Assembly (NCBI RefSeq): GCF_012273515.2
Contig: NZ_CP050975.2
Location: 9,362,001-9,426,000, forward strand
DNA length: 64,000 nucleotides
Direction: 5' to 3'
DNA from: Streptomyces sp. RPA4-2
GTDB lineage: Bacteria > Actinomycetota > Actinomycetes > Streptomycetales > Streptomycetaceae
Made by a program: the position numbers and the translations under genes
Shown: positions 20,324 through 28,765 of the stretch, piece by piece
Position numbering within the stretch: the first letter of the stretch is position 1
Layout: the number at the start of each line of letters is the position of its first letter
The notes under the pieces: model-generated
The model's input: only the letters and a program-made list of their open reading frames with translations
Databases searched by the model: none
What the model was told of the DNA's origin: nothing

Positions 20324-20578
20324 TCAAGGGGGCACAGTCCGCCCTCTGGGGGGACAAGCAGGTGCTGATGTCACACCAAGGTGATCAGCAGGGCCGAGAC
20401 CCAGAGTGACGTGGGCGACCGGGGCCCGCCACGACTCGACGGCGGTCGGCCTGTTGTCCTCGGGCTCCGGCCGACCCTTCGCCGCTGCCCAACTGACCTT
20501 CTGCCAGCAGTGATCCGCCCACACATGGGACGCAAACAGCACCACGAAGTCCGCAGCGAACAGGGTTGCCGACGTCAT
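20324..20578 (-). CDS. DUF3307-like small membrane protein, probably truncated
   Basis: From ATG 20578 the protein begins TLFAADFVVLFASHVWADHC and continues WRAPVAHVTLGLG, matching the start of actinobacterial DUF3307-type membrane proteins often carried on integrative elements. After about residue 60 the similarity stops and the rest (PADHLGVTSAPACPP) looks unrelated, suggesting a frameshift or truncation. Full-length relatives are about twice as long. Confidence 0.4.
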   Translation of the reverse strand: MTSATLFAADFVVLFASHVWADHCWQKVSWAAAKGRPEPEDNRPTAVESWRAPVAHVTLGLGPADHLGVTSAPACPPRGRTVPP

Positions 20579-20789
20579 GCGGTCACCACCAGGAGGGCAC
20601 TCCGGGGCGCAATATTGAGGCCTACCAACCGAGACGCACGCGCGGAACCTCGAACAGACCGCGAGCGTCGGCTTCCCGTCGGCAGCGAGACACCGAGGGC
20701 GCATCCCCTAATCCAATCCGTGGACAGGCTTCGGGACGTGCTGGCCGACTGGCGACTTTGACGTAGCGGGCTTCCAGCTTGGGAATTCC

Positions 20790-20996
20790 TTGGGGGTGTT
20801 TCCGGAGGATAGGCGGTTCGGCCGCGTCAAGGAGATGTTCTGGACGGCCGAGCCCCTCGGCGAGATGCTCGCCGAGGGGCTCGACCGGATGGCCGAGGCG
20901 GGGGTGCGGCTAGAGAACGAGGACCTGCAGTGCCGGTGGAACCCTGACGAGACGAACATGCTGCTCACGCAGGAAGCCTTCGACAAGCGGAGGTGA
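20790..20996 (+). CDS. Hypothetical protein fragment
   Basis: At most 68 residues from TTG 20790 (EMFWTAEPLGEMLAEGL, DRMAEAGVRLENEDLQ). The frame stays open upstream to about 20713 with protein-like composition (WTGFGTCWPTGDFDVAGF), but no start codon with a ribosome site is seen. It is therefore probably the 3' end of a gene cut by the rearrangements in this region. No family recognised. Confidence 0.4.
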   Translation: MGVFPEDRRFGRVKEMFWTAEPLGEMLAEGLDRMAEAGVRLENEDLQCRWNPDETNMLLTQEAFDKRR

Positions 20997-21424
20997 GCTT
21001 GGCCTTGGCTCCTGTGTCGGTGGCTGCGAGCCGCTCGTGACCGTGATGTGCGCGGAGTACCCGCTCGCGTTGAACCTCCAGCGGGGGGAGCGCTTCGTTC
21101 GTTGGGTTGTTGGCGGGGCGTGCCAGCCAGTTCAGGGTCCTGTGGCGAATGCCGGGACAGGCCAAATGAACTCTTCGCCGTGGTCCGACCTGACGTGCTG
21201 GCGGTCGCAGTCGTGGCCGGCGGACGCTGGGTGTGGGCGGTGTAGTTCCAGTCGCCGTGGAAGCGGTGCCGGGTGATCGGGAGAGCTGGCGATCTCGTTA
21301 TCGCTGACCTGGATGCCGGTGGGGTAGGGGGGGTAGCGATTTCGGCAGGGTGCGGTTCCTTTGAAGGGAATGGCACGACATCGGTTTACTTGCGGATGAT
21401 CACGGAGCCTGTCAGGGTCCCGAC
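20997..21424. other. Degenerate intergenic stretch
   Basis: No gene, RNA or clear repeat. A minus-strand frame (about 20965-21165) has protein-like composition but no recognisable family, start or ribosome site. Confidence 0.4.
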
Positions 21425-21949
21425 GTGACCGTGCTTCTGGGAGACAAGAACAGGTTCGCCGCTGAGGTCGGGGAGCGGGAGCACTCGCTGCGCCGGGTGG
21501 ACCTGTGGGCTGCGGGGCAGTGGCTGACCTGCGACGACAACATGGCGTTCGTGAGGCAGCTCCGCTCCGACGTGGTGGACACGGTGGCGTGGCTGCGCTC
21601 CGGAGGCGGCTCTCCGATGCCGTTCGATGACCTGTCCCCGAAAGCCACCCACCGGCGTCTCATGCACCGTGCCGGCGCTGACGACGAGACCGAAGAGGAA
21701 TACGGGCTCCGCAGCCAGTTCCAGACCTTGAGCTGGGGACCCACCACCGACAACGTGACCACTCATCTCTTCCGTGTCGCGGACCGCTTGGTGCTCACTC
21801 TTCAGTTCTGGCGCGAGGAACACCTGGTCAGGCATCCAGACCATGTAGGCAGGGTCTTCGTGGCGGAGGTCCCGACCGAGGAGTTCGTCGGGATCCTTGA
21901 GGGTCTTGCGGCTGCTCTCGACGACAGCCAGGATCCGGGCCGCCCGTGA
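21425..21949 (+). CDS. Conserved-looking hypothetical protein
   Basis: A 174-residue soluble acidic protein starting at GTG 21425 (TVLLGDKNRFAAEVGE, VDLWAAGQWLTCDDNM). No signal peptide or membrane segment. Codon use is typical of a real Streptomyces gene and the reading frame is intact, unlike most of the surrounding DNA. Composition and size resemble immunity or small regulatory proteins of polymorphic-toxin loci, but I recognise no family. A tiny gene follows 42 bases downstream. Confidence 0.6.
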   Translation: MTVLLGDKNRFAAEVGEREHSLRRVDLWAAGQWLTCDDNMAFVRQLRSDVVDTVAWLRSGGGSPMPFDDLSPKATHRRLMHRAGADDETEEEYGLRSQFQTLSWGPTTDNVTTHLFRVADRLVLTLQFWREEHLVRHPDHVGRVFVAEVPTEEFVGILEGLAAALDDSQDPGRP

Positions 21950-21991
21950 GACCCGGTCTGGAGCGATCGGCGGGGAAGTAGGAGCGCGACC

Positions 21992-22147
21992 TTGAGACCA
22001 CCCTTCGGTATCAAACCCACCGGGGAAAAGGTGCGCATGGCGCCGAAGTTCGAACAGTATGAAGTGGTCACGGCCGATGGGACGTACGACCTGGCGATTC
22101 CGAAAAAGGATGCGGAGCTTGTGCAGTACGTCCTTGGCCTGGCGTAA
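21992..22147 (+). CDS. Small protein (36-51 residues), unrecognised
   Basis: TTG 21992 is preceded by GGAG at 8 bases and gives 51 residues; ATG 22037 with AAAGG upstream gives 36 (MAPKFEQYEVVTADGTYDLA, ending YVLGLA). Codon usage is GC3-poorer than the neighbours, with several AAG/GAT/CCG codons. It probably forms an operon with the gene at 21425. No family recognised. Confidence 0.4.
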   Translation: MRPPFGIKPTGEKVRMAPKFEQYEVVTADGTYDLAIPKKDAELVQYVLGLA

Positions 22148-22212
22148 AACTGAGCCTACCGAGTTCGTACACGGTAGGCGGTGAGGCGATCTGGCGCAGA
22201 GTTCGCCTCTGC

Positions 22213-22500
22213 TGTGCCGGGGGGAGAAAGACGAGCTCTGCTGATCAGAGGGCAGGTCGGCGACATCCTCGACGGTGTCGCGCATCTGCTCACGTCGGCC
22301 GATGTAGCGGGCCAGGGCTCGCTCCATCGGCCGCCGGACGGCCGTGCTCGACCCGGATGCGTAGTGAGGGCGTGGCCAGCGCGGTCGCTCGTACTTTTCC
22401 TCGTTCAGTCGGAGGTGCCTCTGCTGGTCGTGTGCCCGGGCCCTGGTAGCTGGTATCGCCGAGAATCCACGCGGCGAGACCGGGCACCCAGGACTTCGAG
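22213..22500 (-). pseudogene. IS5-like transposase C-terminal remnant, frameshifted
   Basis: One minus frame reads AAWILGDTSYQGPGTRP and later LRIRVEHG, the DDE-domain end of a Streptomyces transposase family. Immediately after VEHG the similarity switches frame to ERALARYIGRREQMRDTVED, its usual continuation. The gene has lost its 5' part and carries at least one frameshift. The adjoining 22500-23046 bases hold no intact gene. Confidence 0.6.
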
Positions 22501-23046
22501 CCGCCCCGACTGGTGAACCGGATTTCGCGTTCCTCGCGGTCTCTCGTGCAGGATCATCCCGACCTGGACAGGGATTGCCCGATCGTGCTGGCCTTGAACG
22601 GGATCGAGTTGCGATGGCCCGCGTCTGCGCCGGACCGCGGGATCGGTGCAGCCGATCACGCTGACTCTCATAAGGCGTCAAGCACGCTGTGCCGAGGGTC
22701 AGACGCTCTGGTGGGCCGTACGGCTCCGCAGCGCTCGTAGAGTGTTCCGTCTGTGGCCAGATCTGGCTTGACGTCTTCGAGCTCCCTCCGTCGGTTGTCG
22801 GTGGGACGGGCACCTTCCCGGCAGGGCTCAAGTACGCGGGCGTCGTGCGCGCCTTGGACACGGCCGGTTGTTCTGGGCGGCTTATCCGCCGCTGACCTTC
22901 GGCGACCGGTGCTCGCTCGTCACGATCCCGCCAGGAGCGAGCTTCACCTGACGAAGCGCCGTTCACAACCGGTGGCACCAACTGAAGGGCGAAGCGTGAC
23001 GTTTGTCCTGAACCTGGACCCCGGCCGCTCGGTGGCCCAGATCGGA
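22501..23046. other. Non-coding or fully decayed DNA
   Basis: Short frames on both strands only, without ribosome sites or recognisable domains. Probably the eroded 5' part of the transposase remnant plus unrelated sequence. Confidence 0.4.
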
Positions 23047-23122
23047 GGCCCCCGTTCGGTGCGATTCATCGGTTGAGCAGGTGGCATGAACCGGCTTCCA
23101 GGCGCATCACCGAACGGGGGCC
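23047..23122. repeat. 15-bp inverted repeat with 46-base spacer
   Basis: GGCCCCCGTTCGGTG at 23047-23061 and its exact complement at 23108-23122. A smaller CGGTT/AACCG pair (23070-23074, 23089-23093) is nested inside, so the whole could fold as a branched hairpin. Possible roles: transcription stop, or the end of a lost mobile element. The next 430 bases to 23550 hold no gene that I can support. Confidence 0.6.
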
Positions 23123-23550
23123 GTCTGAGAACGCCGTACACGAAGCGGCCGGTCCGGGGCTACTCGGACCGGCCGCTCCATGGCGTCAGCGTCTCTGCGG
23201 GCCCCCGGGGGACCCGCCGCGGAGCCGGTGAAGGCCTTGAGGCCCAGGGCCGTCTGGGACGGCTTCGCGGGCGCTTCGGACTCCGGGGCCGGAGGTGTGA
23301 TGCCGAGTTGTTCCAGGTACTCGCGCCGCCCTCCGGCAAGGCTTGCCGGACGCCAGGTTTGTGTCGCTCGGCCGGTCACTTCCCCATGTCAGTGCTGGTC
23401 GTCGGACGTGCCGCACGCCGGCTGGTCAACCGTCCGGCCCGACACGGTGTGGAACTTCATGTCATTCCCCGGTGGCAGCGTCAGCCTCTCCGCCCGGACG
23501 ATCGAATCCGATGCCGTCGCAGGTGCACCGGGCTTGCGTGCGGGTGGTGG

Positions 23551-24096
23551 TCAGTCCCACCAGCCGTCGCCGGCGTGCCAGCGTCGCACCCACTGAAGGA
23601 AGCCCGCCGCTTCCGGCATGGGATACGGATAGGCGCCGACGTCGGCGACGAGCCAGACCCTGCCGCGTTGGGGACCGGTCACCACGAGGACCCAGTAGGA
23701 GGTTCCGTCTTCCGCGCCGAGCACGATGGAGCCGTGGTCGTGAACGGCGGCGACGCGCTCGTCGTGGTCGTCGGCGAGGGGCTCACCCTCCCACGCCCAG
23801 GTCTTCTGGAGAGGAAACACAGCGGCAGGGTTCCGGTCCCCCTGACCGTGCCAGTCCGGTGGGAGCCAGCCCAGAGGCAGGAGGCCGCCGTCTTCCGGTG
23901 GTCCGAGGGACGACCCGTTGGAGATCTCGGCGATCAGGGTCCGGTACGGCTCCGGAAGCACGACCCCGTGCTCGGATTCCCACGCGGAGACGCCATCGCG
24001 TCCCAGCGGCGGCTCACGCCACTCCGGCGCGAACACGGAACGCAGGAACGCCAAGGTGGCCTCTTCGGGGCACTGATCGGGTGCTGTGCCTGTCAC
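23551..24096 (-). CDS. SMI1/KNR4 (SUKH) family protein
   Basis: A 181-residue cytoplasmic protein of the SUKH superfamily: WESEHGVVLPEPYRTLIAEI and SNGSSLGPPEDGGLLPLG form the typical N-terminal signature, and DHGSIVLGAEDGTSYWVLVV with GRVWLVADVG the central beta-sheet. Members are immunity proteins for secreted or contact-dependent toxins, or regulators. No toxin gene is adjacent, so it is either an orphan immunity gene or serves another role. Frame intact. Confidence 0.8.
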   Translation of the reverse strand: MTGTAPDQCPEEATLAFLRSVFAPEWREPPLGRDGVSAWESEHGVVLPEPYRTLIAEISNGSSLGPPEDGGLLPLGWLPPDWHGQGDRNPAAVFPLQKTWAWEGEPLADDHDERVAAVHDHGSIVLGAEDGTSYWVLVVTGPQRGRVWLVADVGAYPYPMPEAAGFLQWVRRWHAGDGWWD

Positions 24097-24458
24097 AGCA
24101 GCATGTTGGCATGAAGCACCGACAGAGCCTCTGCGAGGGCATCGTGGTCGAACGTCTGGGTGGGGAAGTCGACCCTGGCGATGGGAACTGGACGAAAGGT
24201 ACGGCCGCGGGGTGACAGCAGGCGCTGACAGCGCCGGCCCGGCGTGGATCAGGTCCCCATATCTGGTCGAGATTCGGTCGGACAGCCAGCTTCTCGCTCA
24301 CCCGACGATCTTCTGAGGCGTGTCCTGGGCTGCGCTGTGTGTCCCTTGATTTTTTCACCGGTTCCGCTGAGTCCGAGCGGCTCCCCATGCGTACTCATCT
24401 TCGTTCGCCCCACCAGGCGACGGCAGACCGGCGGACAAGCGCACTGGCAGGAGAAACA
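24097..24458. other. Intergenic, no gene seen
   Basis: Separates the divergent SUKH and DUF4142 genes. No recognisable protein fragment; promoters for both genes must be here, but I cannot point to them. Confidence 0.4.
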
Positions 24459-25214
24459 ATGCAGCGTTCGGGCAATGTGATCGGAACCCTCTTTGTGGGC
24501 GGGGCTCTCGCCCTGACCCTCGGCGCGCTCGCGTACCCGGCGATGCTCGGCCTGGACACTGTGTCGACCACGCCCGACCGGGTCATCGCGAACACGCAGT
24601 GGGGACCGCTTACCGAAGGTGAACGGGACTTCGTGGTCAAGGTGCGCGCGGCCGGCCTGTGGGAGCACCCGCTCGGCCAGATCGGCCTGCAGAAGGGGCA
24701 GAGCAAAGCAGTCAAGATCGCGAGCCAGCACCTCGTCGACGGACACGCCGCCCTGGACACCAGTTGTCGCAAGATCGCGCCGATGCTGAACATCACGCTG
24801 CCCAACGTGGCGAGTCCCCAGCAGGAGGGCTTCGTCACCCAGCTGAAGGGGGAGTCGGGGCGGCAGTTCGACGTCGACTTCGCCAACATCTTGCGGATGA
24901 CCCACGGTTCGATCTTCAACACGATCGCCAAGGTCCGTTCGACCACCAAGAACACGCTGATCCGCGCCCTGGCCAACCAGGCCAACGACACAGTGCTCGA
25001 CCACATCACCGTGATGGAGAAGACCGGCCTCGTCGACTTCGACACCACTGTCTTCAACCAGACGACCCCGCCCAAGCTGCCCAAGTCCGACATGACCCCG
25101 CCGAATCCGGTCCCCGGTCAGCCTCAGGTGGTCCTCAATCCCCCGCCCAATCCGACCTCCACACCGCTGGACCTCAACGCCGCCGAGAACGGGGCGAGGG
25201 CGAATGGCGGCTAG
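24459..25214 (+). CDS. DUF4142 secreted/membrane-anchored protein
   Basis: A 251-residue protein with one N-terminal hydrophobic segment (IGTLFVGGALALTLGALAYP) that acts as signal or anchor, then a helical DUF4142 domain (about 45-200; GERDFVVKVRAAGLWEHPLG, KAVKIASQHLVDGHAALD). It ends in a Pro/Asn-rich low-complexity tail. DUF4142 has a ferritin-like four-helix fold; its role in Streptomyces is not established. Start at ATG 24459 is set by AGGAG upstream. Confidence 0.85.
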   Translation: MQRSGNVIGTLFVGGALALTLGALAYPAMLGLDTVSTTPDRVIANTQWGPLTEGERDFVVKVRAAGLWEHPLGQIGLQKGQSKAVKIASQHLVDGHAALDTSCRKIAPMLNITLPNVASPQQEGFVTQLKGESGRQFDVDFANILRMTHGSIFNTIAKVRSTTKNTLIRALANQANDTVLDHITVMEKTGLVDFDTTVFNQTTPPKLPKSDMTPPNPVPGQPQVVLNPPPNPTSTPLDLNAAENGARANGG

Positions 25215-25329
25215 TCTCGCCGGGCGGTCCGTCAAGCGAAGGGGGCCGGTCGCGAGGGTGCCGCGGGGCGGCCGTCCCGGAGGCGTCACCGGCGGGTGCC
25301 GGGTGGTCCAGCGGTAGTTCGGGCGCCGC

Positions 25330-25560
25330 GTGCGCGGTCGACCACCACCCGGCCGAGGACGAGTACGTCCTGGGTGCCCCGCACCGCGCCGAACTCCCCT
25401 TCCGCTCCCACAACATCGACGCCTGCGGGGCAGCCCGACGCTGAGCAGGCCCGGTAACGCCGAGCGAGCCCTGGAGCACGCCTTCGCGACCGCGGTCGCC
25501 GGGCTCGTCACGACCGGATCGGTGACCGACTGGCTGCCCCGCTCGCCCGGCGCATCCGCC
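25330..25560 (+). pseudogene. Carboxylesterase C-terminal remnant
   Basis: One frame reads DEYVLGAPHRAELPFRSHNI and stops at 25442; another continues NAERALEHAFATAVAGLVTT. Together they resemble the His-containing C-terminal segment of type B carboxylesterases or peptidase-like hydrolases, split by a frameshift and lacking the rest. The surrounding 25215-25642 has no intact gene. Confidence 0.35.
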
Positions 25561-25642
25561 CGCAATCGGCACTTCGGCTGGGGTGGCGGGGAGATCGTGA
25601 TTCCCCCGACTCGGCTCGGGGCCAGGAACTATTGTCGCGAGC

Positions 25643-26305
25643 ATGGTCGAACACGATGCCCTCGATGCCACCCGCGAGGCCTACGACGCCGCTGCCCCCA
25701 CCTATGCGGAGCTGTTCCGTGACGCGCTGCGTGACAGTCCTCTGGACCGCGGGATCTTGGGTGTCTTCGCCGAACTCGCCGCTGCGCGTGGGGGCGGTCA
25801 GGTCGCTGACCTGGGGTGTGGACCCGGCCATATCACCGCTTATCTGGACGAGCTCGGGCTGACGGCGTTCGGTGTCGACGCCTCTCCCGTGATGATCGAG
25901 TTGGCTCGGCAGGCCTACCCGCGCCTGCGGTTCGACGTCGGCTCGATGGCCGCGTTGGACATCGCTGACGGCGCGCTCGGCGGCGTACTCTCACGTTGGT
26001 CCATCATCCACACGCCGCCGGAGGAACTCCCCGTCGTCCTGGCGGAGTTCCAGCGGGTGCTGGCACCTGGCGGCCACCTTCTGGTCGGCTTTTCGGCAAC
26101 CGATGACGCGTCCCACCCGACGCAGGTCTTCGACCACGCGGTCACGCCGGCCCATCGGTGGTGGCCCGACCACCTCGCCGCGACGCTGCGCGAGTCCGGG
26201 TTGGCCGAGGTGGCCAGGACGGTTCGCGAGCCCCAGCCCACCGACCGACGGCAGTTCCGCGAGGTTCACCTGCTCGCCCGCAAAGCCCAGGCAGGGACTG
26301 CCTGA
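25643..26305 (+). CDS. Class I SAM-dependent methyltransferase
   Basis: A 220-residue cytoplasmic methyltransferase. SAM-binding motif I is VADLGCGPGHITAYL, motif II FGVDASPVMIELARQ, and motif IV/post region VLSRWSIIHTPPEELP and FQRVLAPGGHLLVGF. Substrate not predictable. It stands alone between the DUF4142 gene and the convergent acyl-CoA ligase. Confidence 0.88.
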   Translation: MVEHDALDATREAYDAAAPTYAELFRDALRDSPLDRGILGVFAELAAARGGGQVADLGCGPGHITAYLDELGLTAFGVDASPVMIELARQAYPRLRFDVGSMAALDIADGALGGVLSRWSIIHTPPEELPVVLAEFQRVLAPGGHLLVGFSATDDASHPTQVFDHAVTPAHRWWPDHLAATLRESGLAEVARTVREPQPTDRRQFREVHLLARKAQAGTA

Positions 26306-26359
26306 GCGGACAGCCGACCGTATCCGACCTGCTGACGGGGAGCCGTCGCGCCGCCGCCC

Positions 26360-28264
26360 TCAGCGGAACACGTTGTCCGAATCGTCCCAGACCGACGGCT
26401 CGTTCGGCGTGTACTCCCGCGGCCGTCGCGAGGACGTCTGGTACATGGCGTCGATCTCGGCGGCGAAGCGCTGCGAGATGGCGTCCCGACGCAGTTTCAT
26501 CGAAGGGGTCAACAACCCGTTGGCCAGGTCGAAGGGTTCAGGAAGTACGCGGAACACCCTGATGGACTCCGTGGGGGACACGGTGCTGTTGGCCGAGGCC
26601 ACGGCGCGCCTGACCTCCTCGCGCAGCTCGTTCTCCTCCCGGGCGTCGCGGGGCGCCGCCGCCTCACCCTTGGTCCATGTTCCGCGCCAGTGCGCGAGGA
26701 AGTCGGGATCCAGGGTGATGAGGGCACCCACGCAGGGCCGGTTGTCGCCCACGATCACCGCCTGATGGATCAACGGATGGACGCGCAGACGCTCTTCGAG
26801 GACGGCGGGAGCCACGCTCTTGCCGCCGCTCGTGATGATGATGTCCTTCTTGCGACCGGTGATGGTGAGATACCGCTCGGTGTCGAGGCGGCCGATGTCG
26901 CCCGTCGCGAGCCACCCGTCCTGGAACGACGCGTGGGTGGCGGCCTCGTCGTTGATGTACCCCTGGAACACCGAGGGTCCCCAGACCAGGATCTCCCCGT
27001 CGTCGGCCACCCGGATGTCCGTGCCCGGCAGCGCCTGCCCGACGGTTCCGAACTTCGCCCGGCCCACCGGCTGCGCGGTGATGCCGCCGCTCGTCTCGGT
27101 GAGCCCGTAACCGTCGTGGACGAGGATCCCGATGCCCGCGTAGAAGAGCGCGAGTTCCCGGTTGAGGGGCGAACCGCCCGAGACCGCACCGCACACCCGT
27201 CCGCCCAGGGTGGCGCGCAGCTTCCGGTAGACGGTCTTCTCGTAGAGGGCATGCTGCAGTCTCAGGTCGAAGCCGGGACCGGGCCCGGTGCCCAGGCGCT
27301 GACGCTCGCCGGCCGCGGCGAAGTCCTTGGCCGTCTGGACGGCACGCTCGAACAGGGCGGCACGGCCGGTCTGCTGCGCCGTCCGCACGAAGTTCTTGTA
27401 GATCTTCTCGAAGACGAACGGGACGGCGTAGAGGAAGGTGGGACGGAAGGAGAGCAGCGCCGCGGAGAGCGCCTCCTCGCTCAGGTCGGGTTCGTGTCCC
27501 AGCAGGATGCCGCCGCGCAGGCACAGCCCCTGGATCATCAGGCCGTACACGTGCGAGAAGGGCAGGAAGGCGAGGATGGCGGGCTGCTCACCGGGCGGAG
27601 CGGCCGTCTGTCTCCAGCCCGTGAGCAGCGTGTCGACGGGGCTGGCCAGGCCGCGGTGGGTCAGCGCGCAGCCCTTCGGGTTCCCCGTGGTGCCGGAGGT
27701 GTACGCGATGACCGCGGTCGAGTCGGGCAGCACGATGCGGCGGAGCGAGTCGACCGTCGTCGGCGGTATCGCCCGGCCCCGTTCGGCGAGCTTCGACAGG
27801 GCCCCGGTGTCCAACTGCCAGACGTGGCGCAGCGACGGGAGCGACGCGCACGCCGAGCCGACCGTCATGATGCCCTGTTCGTCCTCGACGACCACGGCGA
27901 CGCAGGCCGCGTCCTGGAGGATCCACGCGACCTGCTCGTGCGACGAGGTCGGGTAGATCGGGACGAGCTCGGCGCCCACCGTCCACAGCGCGTAGCTGAG
28001 GACGGTCCACTCGTAGCGTGTGCGCGCCATGATGGCGACGCGGTTGCCGGGGCGTATCCCGGAGGCGACCAACCCCCTGGCGACGTCCACGACCTCGTCC
28101 CACAGCTCGGCCGCGGTGATCGGTGCCCAGGTACCGGAAGCCCCGTCGAGGCGGCGAGCCACCTGGGCGAGTGTCGGCTCACGCCGCGCCGTCTCGAAGA
28201 GACTGTCGGCGAGTCCCCCCTGCATGGCGGTGGCGGCCGGTGGAGGAAGTTCGAACGCGTGCAT
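26360..28264 (-). CDS. Long-chain fatty acid-CoA ligase (FadD15-like)
   Basis: A 634-residue AMP-forming ligase that activates fatty acids to acyl-CoA. Phosphate-binding motif AYTSGTTGNPKGCALTH, adenine-binding DGYGLTETSGG, hinge DGWLATGDIG and GRKKDIIITSGGKSVAP are all intact. Length and the EKIYKNF region fit the long-chain (AMP-binding, FAA1-like) group. ATG 28264 has GGAG 8 bases upstream. Divergent from another ligase across a 500-base gap. Confidence 0.9.
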   Translation of the reverse strand: MHAFELPPPAATAMQGGLADSLFETARREPTLAQVARRLDGASGTWAPITAAELWDEVVDVARGLVASGIRPGNRVAIMARTRYEWTVLSYALWTVGAELVPIYPTSSHEQVAWILQDAACVAVVVEDEQGIMTVGSACASLPSLRHVWQLDTGALSKLAERGRAIPPTTVDSLRRIVLPDSTAVIAYTSGTTGNPKGCALTHRGLASPVDTLLTGWRQTAAPPGEQPAILAFLPFSHVYGLMIQGLCLRGGILLGHEPDLSEEALSAALLSFRPTFLYAVPFVFEKIYKNFVRTAQQTGRAALFERAVQTAKDFAAAGERQRLGTGPGPGFDLRLQHALYEKTVYRKLRATLGGRVCGAVSGGSPLNRELALFYAGIGILVHDGYGLTETSGGITAQPVGRAKFGTVGQALPGTDIRVADDGEILVWGPSVFQGYINDEAATHASFQDGWLATGDIGRLDTERYLTITGRKKDIIITSGGKSVAPAVLEERLRVHPLIHQAVIVGDNRPCVGALITLDPDFLAHWRGTWTKGEAAAPRDAREENELREEVRRAVASANSTVSPTESIRVFRVLPEPFDLANGLLTPSMKLRRDAISQRFAAEIDAMYQTSSRRPREYTPNEPSVWDDSDNVFR

Positions 28265-28765
28265 CCCCGCTCCAGAATTCTCCTCGCCATGGCCTCACAG
28301 AGAGGTGCTGTGCCGAGGATTCCTGAATCTAGCCCAGACCGACGACCACTGTGCCGGAATCGGCAAGCAGTTCGTCTACCGATGCGGTTACGGTCCGCGG
28401 GCGGGCCTCCTTCGCTGGTGAGCGGAGCGTCGGACACGATCGATGAGGGCTCTTAGGGGTCGAGTCGGGCCATCCCGCCGGGACAGGGCCGACGGTCCTC
28501 CGGGTGGCCTTCAGCCGCCTGGTTCCGCCGCATGGTCGTCCTCGGGATGGTCCCCCCCGCGGGGACATCGTCCGCAAGCAGAACGTCCGCGGCCCGCGGC
28601 CGCAACGTCCGTAGCGGTTCCACCGGTTCGTACCCCGGGCCGAGCCGAACCGATCGGGCCGAGGCTGTGGCAGTCGGCGGAGCGGGTCGCCGGGCCCACG
28701 GGGTTGTCCAGACGGCCGCGTCGTGGCCGGATGGTAGCCGCACATCTTCTGAGCTTCGGGAGGCC
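28265..28765. other. Divergent intergenic region, no gene seen
   Basis: 501 bases between two divergent acyl-CoA ligase genes. No FadR-like or other convincing operator, RNA or small gene was recognised. Confidence 0.4.

Noticed and set aside
21386..22981. 531-residue minus-strand frame
   Set aside because: Runs antisense to two plausible plus-strand genes. Only its part around 22213-22290 shows similarity (the transposase remnant), so it is not one gene.
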